64,000 bases of DNA, from assembly GCA_045128275.1 (NCBI GenBank), contig JBGVRH010000063.1, positions 3,760 through 67,759 of the forward strand, given 5' to 3'. Source of the DNA: CAMEON01 sp045128275 (GTDB lineage: Bacteria > Bacillota > Clostridia > Oscillospirales > CAG-272). Shown here piece after piece: positions 42,978 through 50,548 of this stretch. The position numbers and the translations under genes are program-made. Position 1 is the stretch's first letter, and every line of letters begins with the position of its first letter. Under the pieces are notes generated by a model. The model was not told the DNA's origin. It did not search any database and worked only from the letters and a program-made list of their open reading frames with translations.

Positions 42978-43488
42978 AATCGTAAATGTGGGCGGTAGCA
43001 ATTGCCCAGTAAATTCTTCGGGCACGGGAGAGCCAGCCGTAAACCGTGGAGCGGGAAACATAGTGGGTCATGCAGAATTTCGTGATTCTGCTGTCAATAT
43101 CACTCTTGTGGAGCGGTTCCGTAGGGCGGACAAAGTACACGGCTTTCACGGCTTCGATGATCCACGGCTTTTCCATAGCCCGTAATACGGATAGGGTTTG
43201 TGAAACGAACACCTCACACGGAATGTCGCGGGGATCCACTTCGCTGATCCGTGGAGCGGTTTCGCCGTTGGCGGCGTACCGTCGGAATGCCTCGGTTATT
43301 TGGGCGCGTTCCGCTCTTCCCAATCGGGGCGGCTCACGGTGTCGCAAACCGCCCCTTTCTTCATTGCCCGCGCTTGTACATGGCTGGGGATCCTTCGCGC
43401 TTCGCTCGGGCTTTGTTTGAGATTTTCTCCTCGGTTCCTCCTTGCTTTCTTTGCGGGATTCCTCTTGGTTTGCTCTTGCTTCAAGCAT
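42976..43488 (-). CDS. HTH protein resembling phage late-gene regulators
   Basis: This 170-residue protein has a highly charged N-terminal 60 residues, then a domain ending in a likely helix-turn-helix (ITKFCMTHYVSRSTVYGWLS). It resembles the placement and size of ArpU/RinA-type regulators, but I cannot assign the family firmly. Its ATG overlaps the stop of the large upstream gene by 8 bases and has no ribosome site, so it is translated by coupling. A terminator follows at once, making it the last gene of the operon that starts at 48408. Confidence 0.5.
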   Translation of the reverse strand: MLEARANQEESRKESKEEPRRKSQTKPERSAKDPQPCTSAGNEERGGLRHREPPRLGRAERAQITEAFRRYAANGETAPRISEVDPRDIPCEVFVSQTLSVLRAMEKPWIIEAVKAVYFVRPTEPLHKSDIDSRITKFCMTHYVSRSTVYGWLSRARRIYWAIATAHIYD

Positions 43489-46417
43489 GGTTCATTCGGT
43501 TGCGCTTGAAGTTGAAATAGATCCGATTCGGTGCTATACGGCCATTCTTGCCCAGCATAAACCGCCCGCCCTTGATGATTGCCCAAGACTCAAAGCCCGT
43601 GGGCGGTGTGCCGACATAGGTCAGACAGCCGTTGACCGTGTCCACGGTGATGGGGAAGGTGGCAAGGTAGCCTTTCACATCCGTCGTTCCCGTGAGCTGG
43701 TTGATTCTACGGCCATAGAAATAGATCTGTGCCGAGGTGGCCATCTGGGATTGACGGACGGCGGCACAATGGTACGCGATGCCGTCACCGATGATCAGCC
43801 CGTCGTTGGTGATGTAGTGGAGCTGGTAGGAGAGACATCCCGCGTCTGCGCTGTCCTTGTGCCATAGGACGGGGTATTTGCCTGTATTGACCATTACCGT
43901 GCCCCCGCTGATTCCCGAAGATTCGGGGAGATTGTGGGCGGTCTGAAGGGCATTGGAAGAGGTTGCACCCGTCAAGAGCCTAAAGCCTACCGAGTGGGCT
44001 TGTGCATAGAAGGGATCGCCGTATGGGACGTAATCTTGGACGCGGTAGGAGGCCACGGAATCGGGGATAAAGGGGTGTTTCATGGTTCCGCCCGTGGAGG
44101 ACTTGGAGCCAGCGGCAAAATTATCTTCCATCCGCCAGCCGAAGTACAGGGATGTACCAAGCGCAAGGGAGATCACGGGCAAAGCCACGGGCTTGGAGGT
44201 GATGGGGTTGCCGTCCTCATCGTAGGTGGTGACCTCGGCAAGGCTCGCATCTTTCCCGCCCGATTGGCTGGAGAACGCCCGCATTACCTCGTTACGGAGG
44301 GCGACGGTCATGGCGGTGTTGGCATCGTCGGCGGTCTTTGCGCCGACCTCGCAAAACTCCTCCAGCACCGTGTAGCGATCCTCCGATGCGGGGATCTCAA
44401 ACTGGCGGATGGCGTTATTGATTTCCACCCTCGCGCCGAGCTGGTTGTAGCCCGTTGACAGGGCAATATTGGCCAGCACGAAGTCATGGTAGATCCGCGC
44501 CGTCACGGAGGAGATGTAGTTGTCATCATCGTAGAGAGTGCCAGGGGAAGGAACGTCCTCCAGCCGTCTGAACATATACATCATGGAGTCCGAGGAGGAG
44601 GCCATCATGGCAAGCTGACCGCGTAAATTTTCCCCAAACTGACGGGACGACAATTTATTCGCGGACTGGTTGTGCGCCAGAACCGAAGGAAACGCGCCGT
44701 CATAGGTGGGCTTGTACTGGCGTACACGCGCCGTGACGGACGGAATATAGGTGATGCGGAACATGAGATTGGGGTAATCCAGACCCCGCAGAATGCCCGA
44801 AGGTGCGCCTGTGACGGCGGTGATGACGTTAGTGATGGAGTAATCCTCAAAGGCGTTGAGTGCGCTTGCGGCGGCATCCTGCGCCTTGTACCACAGACCT
44901 TCAATGTTGGGTGCGCCCTGCTTATAATACAGAGCATAGGTCTTGGAGGTGGGGTATGCGCCCGAGAATCCCGAGAGGATGTCATACTCGGACTTTTCAA
45001 AGATGTACGGGGTAATGTCGCCCCCTGCGTAGGTCTTGCCGCCTACGGTAAAGGAGCCGACCTCCACCTTGAGGAGCTTTTCCACAGGGTGGGAGGTCTT
45101 GATGATGCCCGTCCCCTCGGTGATGCGTACATCCTCGGTTGCGGCGCGGATGGACATATACCCTCCCCCGAAAGGCTCGGTCATGCTTCCGTCCGCCTCA
45201 TCGTCAAGGTTGACGAGGTTTGCGGCGAGAGCTTCAAGCCCTGCGGTGTAGTCGCCCACGGTGATGGTGGACGCGCCTCCGTAGCGCGTACCCTTGGAAA
45301 GGTCTGCCCGATCCAGCCCGCCCAGCTCGTCGAACTCGATATAATCAAGCCCGTCGGTGAGGTCATGGACGGCGCGGGGGATGGCGTGGACGTACTGGCC
45401 GACCTCTCGCAAGCATTCCCACAAGCTCCGACCGTTGGAGAAGCGGAACTCTGGGGCGGCCTTTTGGAAAATCTTCCTCTGCTCCTCGCTCTTGTAGCGG
45501 AGGCGGTAGCGGGGGGAGTCAAGGCCTTCTCGGAGGGTTTCGGAGGTGTCAAGGAGGATTTCCACCACATCCTCGACGGTGTATGGGTCACGGGTGACAG
45601 GATCGGCAACATTTAGAATATCAAATAAGACTCCATATTTCGGTGTCCCATTCGCCATTTTCAAAAGAGCAATAATTGTATATACTCCCTCTTTTGTGTT
45701 ATCTACTGTAAAGGATTCCGAGATTCCAATGTCGTTTTTCTCTAAAATCAAAGTCGATTCATTCTTGGGAGTGAATCGCACAACTCCTTTAGTACTTGTT
45801 TCTACATAGGTAAGAGCCGTCTCTTTTTTGTTGTAGTATATTTTTACATCGCCTTTTGTCAAATCCGTGCCAGGAGAGATTGATATGTGCTTATCAAAAT
45901 CTACAAAAGATGAGAATGGGTAAAATGTCATGCTTCCTCTAATGATTGGCGATGAAAAACTACCAGATTTCATCAATTCAGGTTCAAACCCGCTGTCCGG
46001 AATTGGATAGTCAAACCAAGCCAAATTTCCGATTTTTGGCAAAAACAAATAATAAGGCCTCGTTGCTCCGTCTGTGTAATCCTTCACAATCGGATTAGTG
46101 AACGCCTTATCCCCACACAGAATCCGCTCGGTCTCCTTGGTGTACTCCATTACGGTGACGGTGTGCTTGTAGCGATTCGCGCCGATCTTTTCTTCCACCT
46201 CATCGATGGCCACGATCCAGCTCATGGCGTGGTCTCCTCGCCCGATCTCCACGGGGGTGAAGGGGGCGAAAGGTTCCTTGCGGCGGGTGTTCGGCAGGTC
46301 CACCACGGCGAAATCAAGGGTCTCGTCAAGGGCTTTTTGGACAACGAATGGAAAGGTGAAATACTCGGTGTAATCCTCGCCGCCGATGATGAGGCGGTTG
46401 TATTTGGTGTTAATCAT
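43481..46417 (-). CDS. Large phage-structural-like protein (tail/baseplate type)
   Basis: This 978-residue protein starts behind AAAGGAGGAG. The N-terminal region (IIGGEDYTEYFTFPFVVQKALDETLDF as two adjacent strands, then WIVAIDEVEEKIGANRYKHT) follows the pattern of prophage tail-hub or tail-endopeptidase proteins that open with a beta domain describing an attachment frame. The rest is beta-rich with Gly/Ser/Asp turns and no signal peptide. No other virion gene is present in the element. It may modify a helper phage's tail, or be a leftover of a prophage. The family assignment is from overall character only. Confidence 0.5.
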   Translation of the reverse strand: MINTKYNRLIIGGEDYTEYFTFPFVVQKALDETLDFAVVDLPNTRRKEPFAPFTPVEIGRGDHAMSWIVAIDEVEEKIGANRYKHTVTVMEYTKETERILCGDKAFTNPIVKDYTDGATRPYYLFLPKIGNLAWFDYPIPDSGFEPELMKSGSFSSPIIRGSMTFYPFSSFVDFDKHISISPGTDLTKGDVKIYYNKKETALTYVETSTKGVVRFTPKNESTLILEKNDIGISESFTVDNTKEGVYTIIALLKMANGTPKYGVLFDILNVADPVTRDPYTVEDVVEILLDTSETLREGLDSPRYRLRYKSEEQRKIFQKAAPEFRFSNGRSLWECLREVGQYVHAIPRAVHDLTDGLDYIEFDELGGLDRADLSKGTRYGGASTITVGDYTAGLEALAANLVNLDDEADGSMTEPFGGGYMSIRAATEDVRITEGTGIIKTSHPVEKLLKVEVGSFTVGGKTYAGGDITPYIFEKSEYDILSGFSGAYPTSKTYALYYKQGAPNIEGLWYKAQDAAASALNAFEDYSITNVITAVTGAPSGILRGLDYPNLMFRITYIPSVTARVRQYKPTYDGAFPSVLAHNQSANKLSSRQFGENLRGQLAMMASSSDSMMYMFRRLEDVPSPGTLYDDDNYISSVTARIYHDFVLANIALSTGYNQLGARVEINNAIRQFEIPASEDRYTVLEEFCEVGAKTADDANTAMTVALRNEVMRAFSSQSGGKDASLAEVTTYDEDGNPITSKPVALPVISLALGTSLYFGWRMEDNFAAGSKSSTGGTMKHPFIPDSVASYRVQDYVPYGDPFYAQAHSVGFRLLTGATSSNALQTAHNLPESSGISGGTVMVNTGKYPVLWHKDSADAGCLSYQLHYITNDGLIIGDGIAYHCAAVRQSQMATSAQIYFYGRRINQLTGTTDVKGYLATFPITVDTVNGCLTYVGTPPTGFESWAIIKGGRFMLGKNGRIAPNRIYFNFKRNRMNHA

Positions 46418-46536
46418 GTAGCTCCTCCTTTACTGTTTGGCATTTCAATTTGAACCGCAACAACGCCCCCAACGGCTTCGGATTCGTTGGGGGTGCTTAC
46501 GCGGCGGCGGTTGGTGGTTTACGGCTCTTTGCTCAT
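46414..46536 (-). pseudogene. 40-codon frame with in-frame TAA, bridging two genes by ATGA overlaps
   Basis: The ATG (46534-46536) overlaps the stop of the helicase-loader gene as ATGA and has AAGGAG upstream. The frame ends in a TGA (46414-46416) that overlaps the ATG of the 978-residue gene, again as ATGA. Between them the sixth codon is TAA (46519-46521), giving MSKEP, stop, then 34 sense codons ending IEMPNSKGGAT. The precise fit at both ends suggests a real small gene that has acquired a nonsense codon, or readthrough. A CCCCCAACG/CGTTGGGGG hairpin lies inside. Confidence 0.45.
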
Positions 46537-47366
46537 GCTCCCGCTCCTTGCGCCGTCAATTCACGGGTAAGCTCGGCGCACCGTTCCACGCGGCGGCTCT
46601 TGCCGTTTGGCTGACCGACCGACAGGAGCGCACAGCTCCCGAGCATTCGGTCAAATACGCGGCGTTTGTCCCTGTCATCGTCCCCTCTCAATTCTGAAAG
46701 GGTGTAATTCGTGGTGATAATGAGCGGAACAAGCCCATCCGTCAAATAATCAATGATCCGCCACTCGACCTCCGTCATAAATTCCGTGGATTGCTCCACG
46801 CCCATATCGTCAAGCACGATCAGATCATACGAAAGCAGACTTTGCAGAAAATCCACCTTATTCACGAAAACCCTGTTTCCGTCCTTGAAGGATTTGGGAT
46901 CCCACAGTTTGTCCCGCAAGGTGAGGAAATCCGTCACAAGAACGTTATACCCTCGGTCAATGAGATCGTTTGCGACGGCACACGCCAAATAGGTTTTACC
47001 GCCTCCGTTCTGACTGGAATGGAGTATGATACCGCGCCCTTGCTTCTTGTTCTCGTCGAAATTCGCACAATAGGCTTTCATGGTGTCGGAAGCGGTGGGG
47101 TTTCGCCTGTCATCGTTGGCGAAGGTAAAATCAAATCTCCTTGACCGCTTTTTCTCAAAAGCCTTTTCCCGTCTGTTCTCGGCCTTTTGGTGGCGTTCCT
47201 TTTCGGCTTCCGTTTCTTTGCATTGACAAGAGACACGGACGATCTTACCTATAAACGTTTGTGTCATATCCTTGGATACGGGGTGATTACACACCCCGCA
47301 ATACCAAACGCCGTCCCGCTCATATTCGCCGTCCTTCGCCTTGAATCCGTTGTTTTTAACATCCAT
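46533..47366 (-). CDS. DnaC/DnaI/IstB-type helicase loader ATPase
   Basis: This 277-residue protein has an N-terminal zinc-finger-like CGVCNHP...VSCQCK (residues 23-60). The AAA+ ATPase core follows, with Walker A HSSQNGGGKTYLA and Walker B DLIVLDDMG, then IITTNYTLSEL (sensor) and an Arg-rich end typical of DnaC. It probably loads the replicative helicase at the element's origin. The start overlaps the replication-protein gene upstream by 11 bases and has GGAGG, so the pair is co-translated. The Walker A has an unusual Gly-Gly-Gly-Lys. Confidence 0.85.
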   Translation of the reverse strand: MDVKNNGFKAKDGEYERDGVWYCGVCNHPVSKDMTQTFIGKIVRVSCQCKETEAEKERHQKAENRREKAFEKKRSRRFDFTFANDDRRNPTASDTMKAYCANFDENKKQGRGIILHSSQNGGGKTYLACAVANDLIDRGYNVLVTDFLTLRDKLWDPKSFKDGNRVFVNKVDFLQSLLSYDLIVLDDMGVEQSTEFMTEVEWRIIDYLTDGLVPLIITTNYTLSELRGDDDRDKRRVFDRMLGSCALLSVGQPNGKSRRVERCAELTRELTAQGAGA

Positions 47367-48030
47367 TGAAAAATTCCTCCATGCTTATATCGTCTTGTGT
47401 GTGCGCGGGTACGGGTGTTTCATCGTCCCACCGTCCTTGATTCAGCCATGTGGCGGGGTTTGGGATGTATTGCCCATTATCCCGCTTCCATTGATCGGAG
47501 GCTTTCTGCTCCTTGATTGCCTCCAGCATTCGCTGAAGCAGATCGGCGGAGGGCTTGACCTTCATGAACGCCTTTCGCGCCGCCTCTTTGCCCACCTTCT
47601 TGGGGTAGGCTTTCCAAAATTCAGCAAACCGCTCGGCGTACACATCCGACCCCGTAGGGGGAGAAGCGCACTTCGTGCGCGTTGTTCGCTTTGCTTCACT
47701 TAACTTCACTTCACTTATCTTCACTTCACTTAGGGGATGTAGGGGGGTAGGGGAGGGGGGTATGGTAGGGGGCTTGGGCGTTTCTGCTGTTTTGCTTCCC
47801 TTCCCCCCTTTTTGACCGTCTAAACGGCGCAAAATCGTGCTTTCACATGACTTCGCTATGGCGTTTGCGGTAGGGTTTTCAAATGTGGGGAGCGGCGTTT
47901 GGTTCTGTTGCAGATCAATCAGAGAATCTAAAACCGCCCGATAATCCTCGGGGGGCAACAGGCGCAGAAGCGGGAGCCAATCGTAAAGGAGCAAAAACCC
48001 CTTTTCAAGGTTGTATGACTTGTTGGACAC
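47356..48030 (-). CDS. Replication-initiation-like protein (phage replisome organiser type)
   Basis: This 224-residue protein starts with GTG at 48030, 4 bases after the excisionase-like gene, with GAGGGGGTG upstream. The N-terminal domain (KGFLLLYDWLPLLRLLPPEDYRAVL) is DUF6291-like. A Pro/Ser-rich linker follows. The C-terminal block FWKAYPKKVGKEAARKAF...YIPNPATWLNQGRWDDE is typical of replication proteins that precede DnaC-like loaders in phages and islands. It likely recognises the element's origin, for which the repeat array at 40216 is a candidate. Confidence 0.75.
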   Translation of the reverse strand: MSNKSYNLEKGFLLLYDWLPLLRLLPPEDYRAVLDSLIDLQQNQTPLPTFENPTANAIAKSCESTILRRLDGQKGGKGSKTAETPKPPTIPPSPTPLHPLSEVKISEVKLSEAKRTTRTKCASPPTGSDVYAERFAEFWKAYPKKVGKEAARKAFMKVKPSADLLQRMLEAIKEQKASDQWKRDNGQYIPNPATWLNQGRWDDETPVPAHTQDDISMEEFFNGC

Positions 48031-48034
48031 CCGC

Positions 48035-48217
48035 TCACCCCCTCGCGGCCTGTTCGTTCAGCCACTTTTTAAGGGCTTCCACGGGTACGATGATGCGGCG
48101 TTCAGACACACGGACGGCGGGGAATCCTTCCCGCTTCGTCAGCTCATAGGCCACGGGGCGGCTGATACCGAGCATAGCGGCCATTTCATCGACGGAAACG
48201 GTGAGTTTTTCGGTCAT
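48035..48217 (-). CDS. Excisionase-like MerR/HTH_17 protein
   Basis: This 60-residue protein starts at the ATG at 48217 with AAGGAGG upstream. It overlaps the previous stop as ATGA. It is one winged helix-turn-helix of the excisionase type (LTVSVDEMAAMLGISRPVAY, then FPAVRVSERRIIVPVEALKK). Such proteins direct excision or regulate the early promoter. Its place near the start of the replication operon, opposite the repressor and integrase, fits control of excision. Confidence 0.82.
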   Translation of the reverse strand: MTEKLTVSVDEMAAMLGISRPVAYELTKREGFPAVRVSERRIIVPVEALKKWLNEQAARG

Positions 48218-48408
48218 TCGTCCCCCTCCTTTTCTCCGCTCTCGGCCATCATTTCGCGGGCTTTCTTCTCCCAAAATCTTTCACGGTTCGCCCTTACCTT
48301 ATCGGGGTTCTTCTGCCGCCACTCCTTCTGATAGGCTCGGCGGGCTTCCCTCTTGGCAGCTTCCATGTCGATGGGCTTAGCGGTCGTGGTGGGTTTGTTG
48401 CTGTTCAT
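48214..48408 (-). CDS. Small basic hypothetical protein, first gene of the replication operon
   Basis: This 64-residue protein starts at the ATG at 48408 behind AAAGGAG. It is dominated by a charged helix (EAAKREARRAYQKEWRQKN, then RANRERFWEKKAREMMA). This resembles small phage proteins found before excisionase genes; the function is unknown. It is coupled to the next gene by an ATGA overlap. Confidence 0.65.
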   Translation of the reverse strand: MNSNKPTTTAKPIDMEAAKREARRAYQKEWRQKNPDKVRANRERFWEKKAREMMAESGEKEGDE

Positions 48409-48457
48409 TTGTTCAGCTCCTTTCAATTAACCTTGTTAACTTTTTTTCTTTTACCTA

Positions 48458-48520
48458 TTGACAAACTAAACAGGCTTTGGTATAATTATAGAGCAAAAAC
48501 TAAAGAAAGTCAATACCAAA
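48458..48520. promoter_or_regulatory. Genetic switch with overlapping face-to-face promoters and operator
   Basis: Plus strand: TTGACA (48458-48463), 17 bases, TATAAT (48481-48486), toward the repressor and integrase. Minus strand: TTGACT (48508-48513), 17 bases, TATAAT (48485-48490), toward the replication operon. The two -10 boxes overlap, so only one promoter can be occupied at a time. The inverted repeat TTTGGTAT (48476-48483) and ATACCAAA (48513-48520) flanks both and is the probable repressor operator. Confidence 0.8.
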
Positions 48521-48603
48521 ACTACACTTTCTTCACTTTTGTATGAATGAACAAATTTAGTTTGTTTTGTTTGTTTTGCTTGCACGAAAAAGGAGAGTTA
48601 AGA

Positions 48604-48993
48604 ATGTTCTACGAAAGGCTTATCATGGCATGCGCCATACACAACACCACACCAACCGCAATTTGTCGGGCTATCGGATTATCTGAGGCCGCCGCCACCC
48701 GCTGGAAACAGGGATCAAAACCGCACGATACAACGATCAAAAAAATAGCCGATCATTTGGGGGTGAGTGTTTTCTTTTTTTGGGGTGAAGATTTAAAAAA
48801 AACGCCCATTGGTTTTATCGATGAAGCCATGACATATGAATACGAAAGGCTAAAAAACCATCAGGAAAGCGAAGCCGCCACCACAGAGAATCCCATAATC
48901 GAAAAAATAGAAGAAGCCTTAAAAGAGCTGACAGAAGAAGAGCTGAAAGAGGTTGATCGATATGTGGATTATCTTGTAAACCGTAAGAAGTGA
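48604..48993 (+). CDS. CI-like repressor (XRE family)
   Basis: This 129-residue protein starts at the ATG at 48604 behind AAAGGAG; the frame is open upstream but without a ribosome site. The helix-turn-helix covers residues 4-55 (NTTPTAICRAIGLSEAAATR, then IKKIADHLGVS), followed by FFFWGEDL. The C-terminal part is a Glu/Lys-rich helix ending EVDRYVDYLVNRKK. No peptidase residues for self-cleavage are present, so induction would need an anti-repressor or a host signal. It precedes the integrase gene by 33 bases. Confidence 0.85.
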   Translation: MFYERLIMACAIHNTTPTAICRAIGLSEAAATRWKQGSKPHDTTIKKIADHLGVSVFFFWGEDLKKTPIGFIDEAMTYEYERLKNHQESEAATTENPIIEKIEEALKELTEEELKEVDRYVDYLVNRKK

Positions 48994-49026
48994 AACGGTT
49001 CTGAAATTTAACTTGCGGAGAAAACC

Positions 49027-50169
49027 ATGAAGAATCGTAACGCAAAAGGCGGCGGCTCCGTCCGTCAGCGCGAAAACGGCACATGGGAAGCCCGATGCAC
49101 CATCAACGGGAAGCGGGTGAGCTTCTACGGGGAGAAACAGGCGGAGGTTTTGAAGGCCATGAGAGCGGCGCAGAAGTCCGCCGATGATGGCGCATACTTT
49201 GAGCCGAAACGGATCACCCTTGAAAAGTGGCTTGAAATGTGGCTTGACGAATATGTGAAGCCCTCGGCAAAACCGCTCACCTTCGCCACCTATGAGAGCC
49301 GAACCCGTACCCACATAATCCCCGCCCTCGGTAAAATCAAGCTGGTAGCCCTCAATGCTACCCAAATACAGGCGTTCTATAACCGTCTCCAGCGCGAAAT
49401 GAACCTTTCCCCGAAAACCATCAAGAACGTCCACGGGATCCTCCACAAAGCCCTTGAACAGGCGTTGAAGCTCCGCTATATTGGCATGAACCCCGCCGAC
49501 TCTTGCACCCTTCCCCGCATGGAGAAAAAGGAGATCCAACCGCTCAAAGAGGCAGAGCTTGCCGCCTTTCTGTCGGAGATCCAGGAGGACGAACCGCTCC
49601 GCGATCTGTTCACCGTTGCCGTGTTCACGGGTATGCGGGAGGGTGAGATCTGCGGGCTACCGTGGGAAGCCGTAGACTTCGCAAACAACACGATCACCGT
49701 CAAGCAACAGCTCATGCGGGAAAAGAAAAAAGGCGGCCAGCACTACATAGCGGCCACCAAAAACGATAAATGGCGGAAACTGACCGTCCCGCCGTTTGTC
49801 ATGGATATTCTGAAAAGGGTACAGGAGGAGCAGAACCGCTCCCGCGATCTGATGGGCGCGGCATGGCTGAACCACTTCGGCCTTGTGTTTACGAACCCAG
49901 ACGGGCGGTATATCATGCCCCAAACCGCCTTTAAACGGTTCAAGAAGGCCGCCGAGAAGGTGGGCAGACCCGATGCCCGCTTCCACGATCTGCGCCACAC
50001 CTACGCCGTCATATCCCTTCAAGAGGGGGACGATATAAAGACCGTCCAGCAGAACCTCGGCCACGCCACGGCCAGCTTCACCCTTGATGTGTACGGCCAT
50101 GTTTCGGAGAAAATGAAACAGGAGAGCGCGGACAGAATGCAATCCTATTTTGAGAAAATCACCGACTAA
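49027..50169 (+). CDS. Tyrosine recombinase integrase
   Basis: This 380-residue protein has GGAG before the ATG. It opens with an AP2-like arm-binding domain (VRQRENGTWEARCTINGKRV), then a SAM-like core-binding domain. The catalytic domain has Arg in FTGMREGEI (about 204), a Lys in the KNDKWRKL turn, HDLRH (about 319-323), the His of NLGHA and the nucleophile Tyr in DVYGH (about 355). All catalytic residues are present. It lies 137 bases from the right attachment site and should catalyse integration into the tRNA-Ser 3' end. Confidence 0.95.
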   Translation: MKNRNAKGGGSVRQRENGTWEARCTINGKRVSFYGEKQAEVLKAMRAAQKSADDGAYFEPKRITLEKWLEMWLDEYVKPSAKPLTFATYESRTRTHIIPALGKIKLVALNATQIQAFYNRLQREMNLSPKTIKNVHGILHKALEQALKLRYIGMNPADSCTLPRMEKKEIQPLKEAELAAFLSEIQEDEPLRDLFTVAVFTGMREGEICGLPWEAVDFANNTITVKQQLMREKKKGGQHYIAATKNDKWRKLTVPPFVMDILKRVQEEQNRSRDLMGAAWLNHFGLVFTNPDGRYIMPQTAFKRFKKAAEKVGRPDARFHDLRHTYAVISLQEGDDIKTVQQNLGHATASFTLDVYGHVSEKMKQESADRMQSYFEKITD

Positions 50170-50260
50170 ATACCCCCGAAAAATACCCCCAAAAATTCTA
50201 TAAGGGGTACGATAAGGGGTAAAACCCCGAAAAATGCCCGATTTTACGCAAAAATAAAAG

Positions 50261-50300
50261 CACCGAAAGTCCTTGATGGATAAGGATTTTCGGTGTTTTC
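50261..50300 (+). terminator. Terminator next to attR
   Basis: CACCGAAAGTCCTT and AAGGATTTTCGGTG form a 14-bp stem with one mismatch, followed by TTTTCTTA. It ends integrase transcription and, read from the other strand, lies directly behind the tRNA-Ser. Confidence 0.75.
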
Positions 50301-50305
50301 TTATG

Positions 50306-50329
50306 TTGGCGGAGATGGAGAGATTTGAA
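50306..50329. other. Right attachment site (attR) within tRNA-Ser
   Basis: Identical over 24 bases to 38036-38059. It comprises the encoded CCA, the discriminator, the acceptor strand and part of the T arm of tRNA-Ser, so integration leaves the tRNA intact. Confidence 0.88.
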
Positions 50330-50398
50330 CTCTCGCGCCGGTTAACCCGACCTACACCCTTAGCAGGGGCGCCTCTTCGGCCTCTTGAGTACATCTCC
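50307..50398 (-). tRNA. tRNA-Ser(GCT)
   Basis: This 92-base class II tRNA has acceptor GGAGATG/CATCTCC, discriminator G and encoded CCA. Its anticodon loop CTGCTAA gives anticodon GCT, and it has a long variable arm and T-loop TTCAAAT. It is preceded on the minus strand by a perfect promoter and a short leader hairpin. Confidence 0.95.
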
Positions 50399-50404
50399 GT
50401 GTAC

Positions 50405-50469
50405 CTGCGTGAGCGGCCGTTTGCAGAACTCACGCAGTATATTATACTACATAGGCGCGCGTTTGTCAA
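50405..50469 (-). promoter_or_regulatory. Promoter and leader hairpin of tRNA-Ser
   Basis: On the minus strand TTGACA (50464-50469) and TATAAT (50441-50446) are 17 bases apart. The 5' leader contains a perfect 9-bp stem, CTGCGTGAG with CTCACGCAG (50429-50437 and 50404-50412). Confidence 0.85.
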
Positions 50470-50548
50470 GGGCTTTTTCAAAAAAGGCTGAAAAATCTTT
50501 CGATCTCATAGGGACTTTCCCGACAAGGAACAGGAGATGCTTGGCGTT

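Larger units (their letters stand above)
38036..50329. mobile_element. Integrated element at tRNA-Ser, candidate phage satellite or reduced prophage
   Basis: The limits are set by identical 24-bp direct repeats, TTGGCGGAGATGGAGAGATT plus TGAA, at 38036-38059 and 50306-50329. The right copy is the 3' end of an intact tRNA-Ser. The cargo includes a tyrosine integrase next to the right end, a CI-like repressor, an excisionase-like protein, a replication protein and helicase loader, a large phage-structural-like protein, a late-regulator-like protein, two toxin-antitoxin modules and a repeat array that may be an origin. There are no recognisable capsid, portal, terminase or lysis genes. At 12.3 kb the size fits phage-inducible islands, but a decayed prophage is also possible. 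Confidence 0.88.

Noticed and set aside
46463..46494. CCCCCAACG/CGTTGGGGG hairpin as a terminator inside the replication operon
   Set aside because: No T-run follows on the minus strand, and the flanking genes are joined by ATGA overlaps, so transcription most likely continues.
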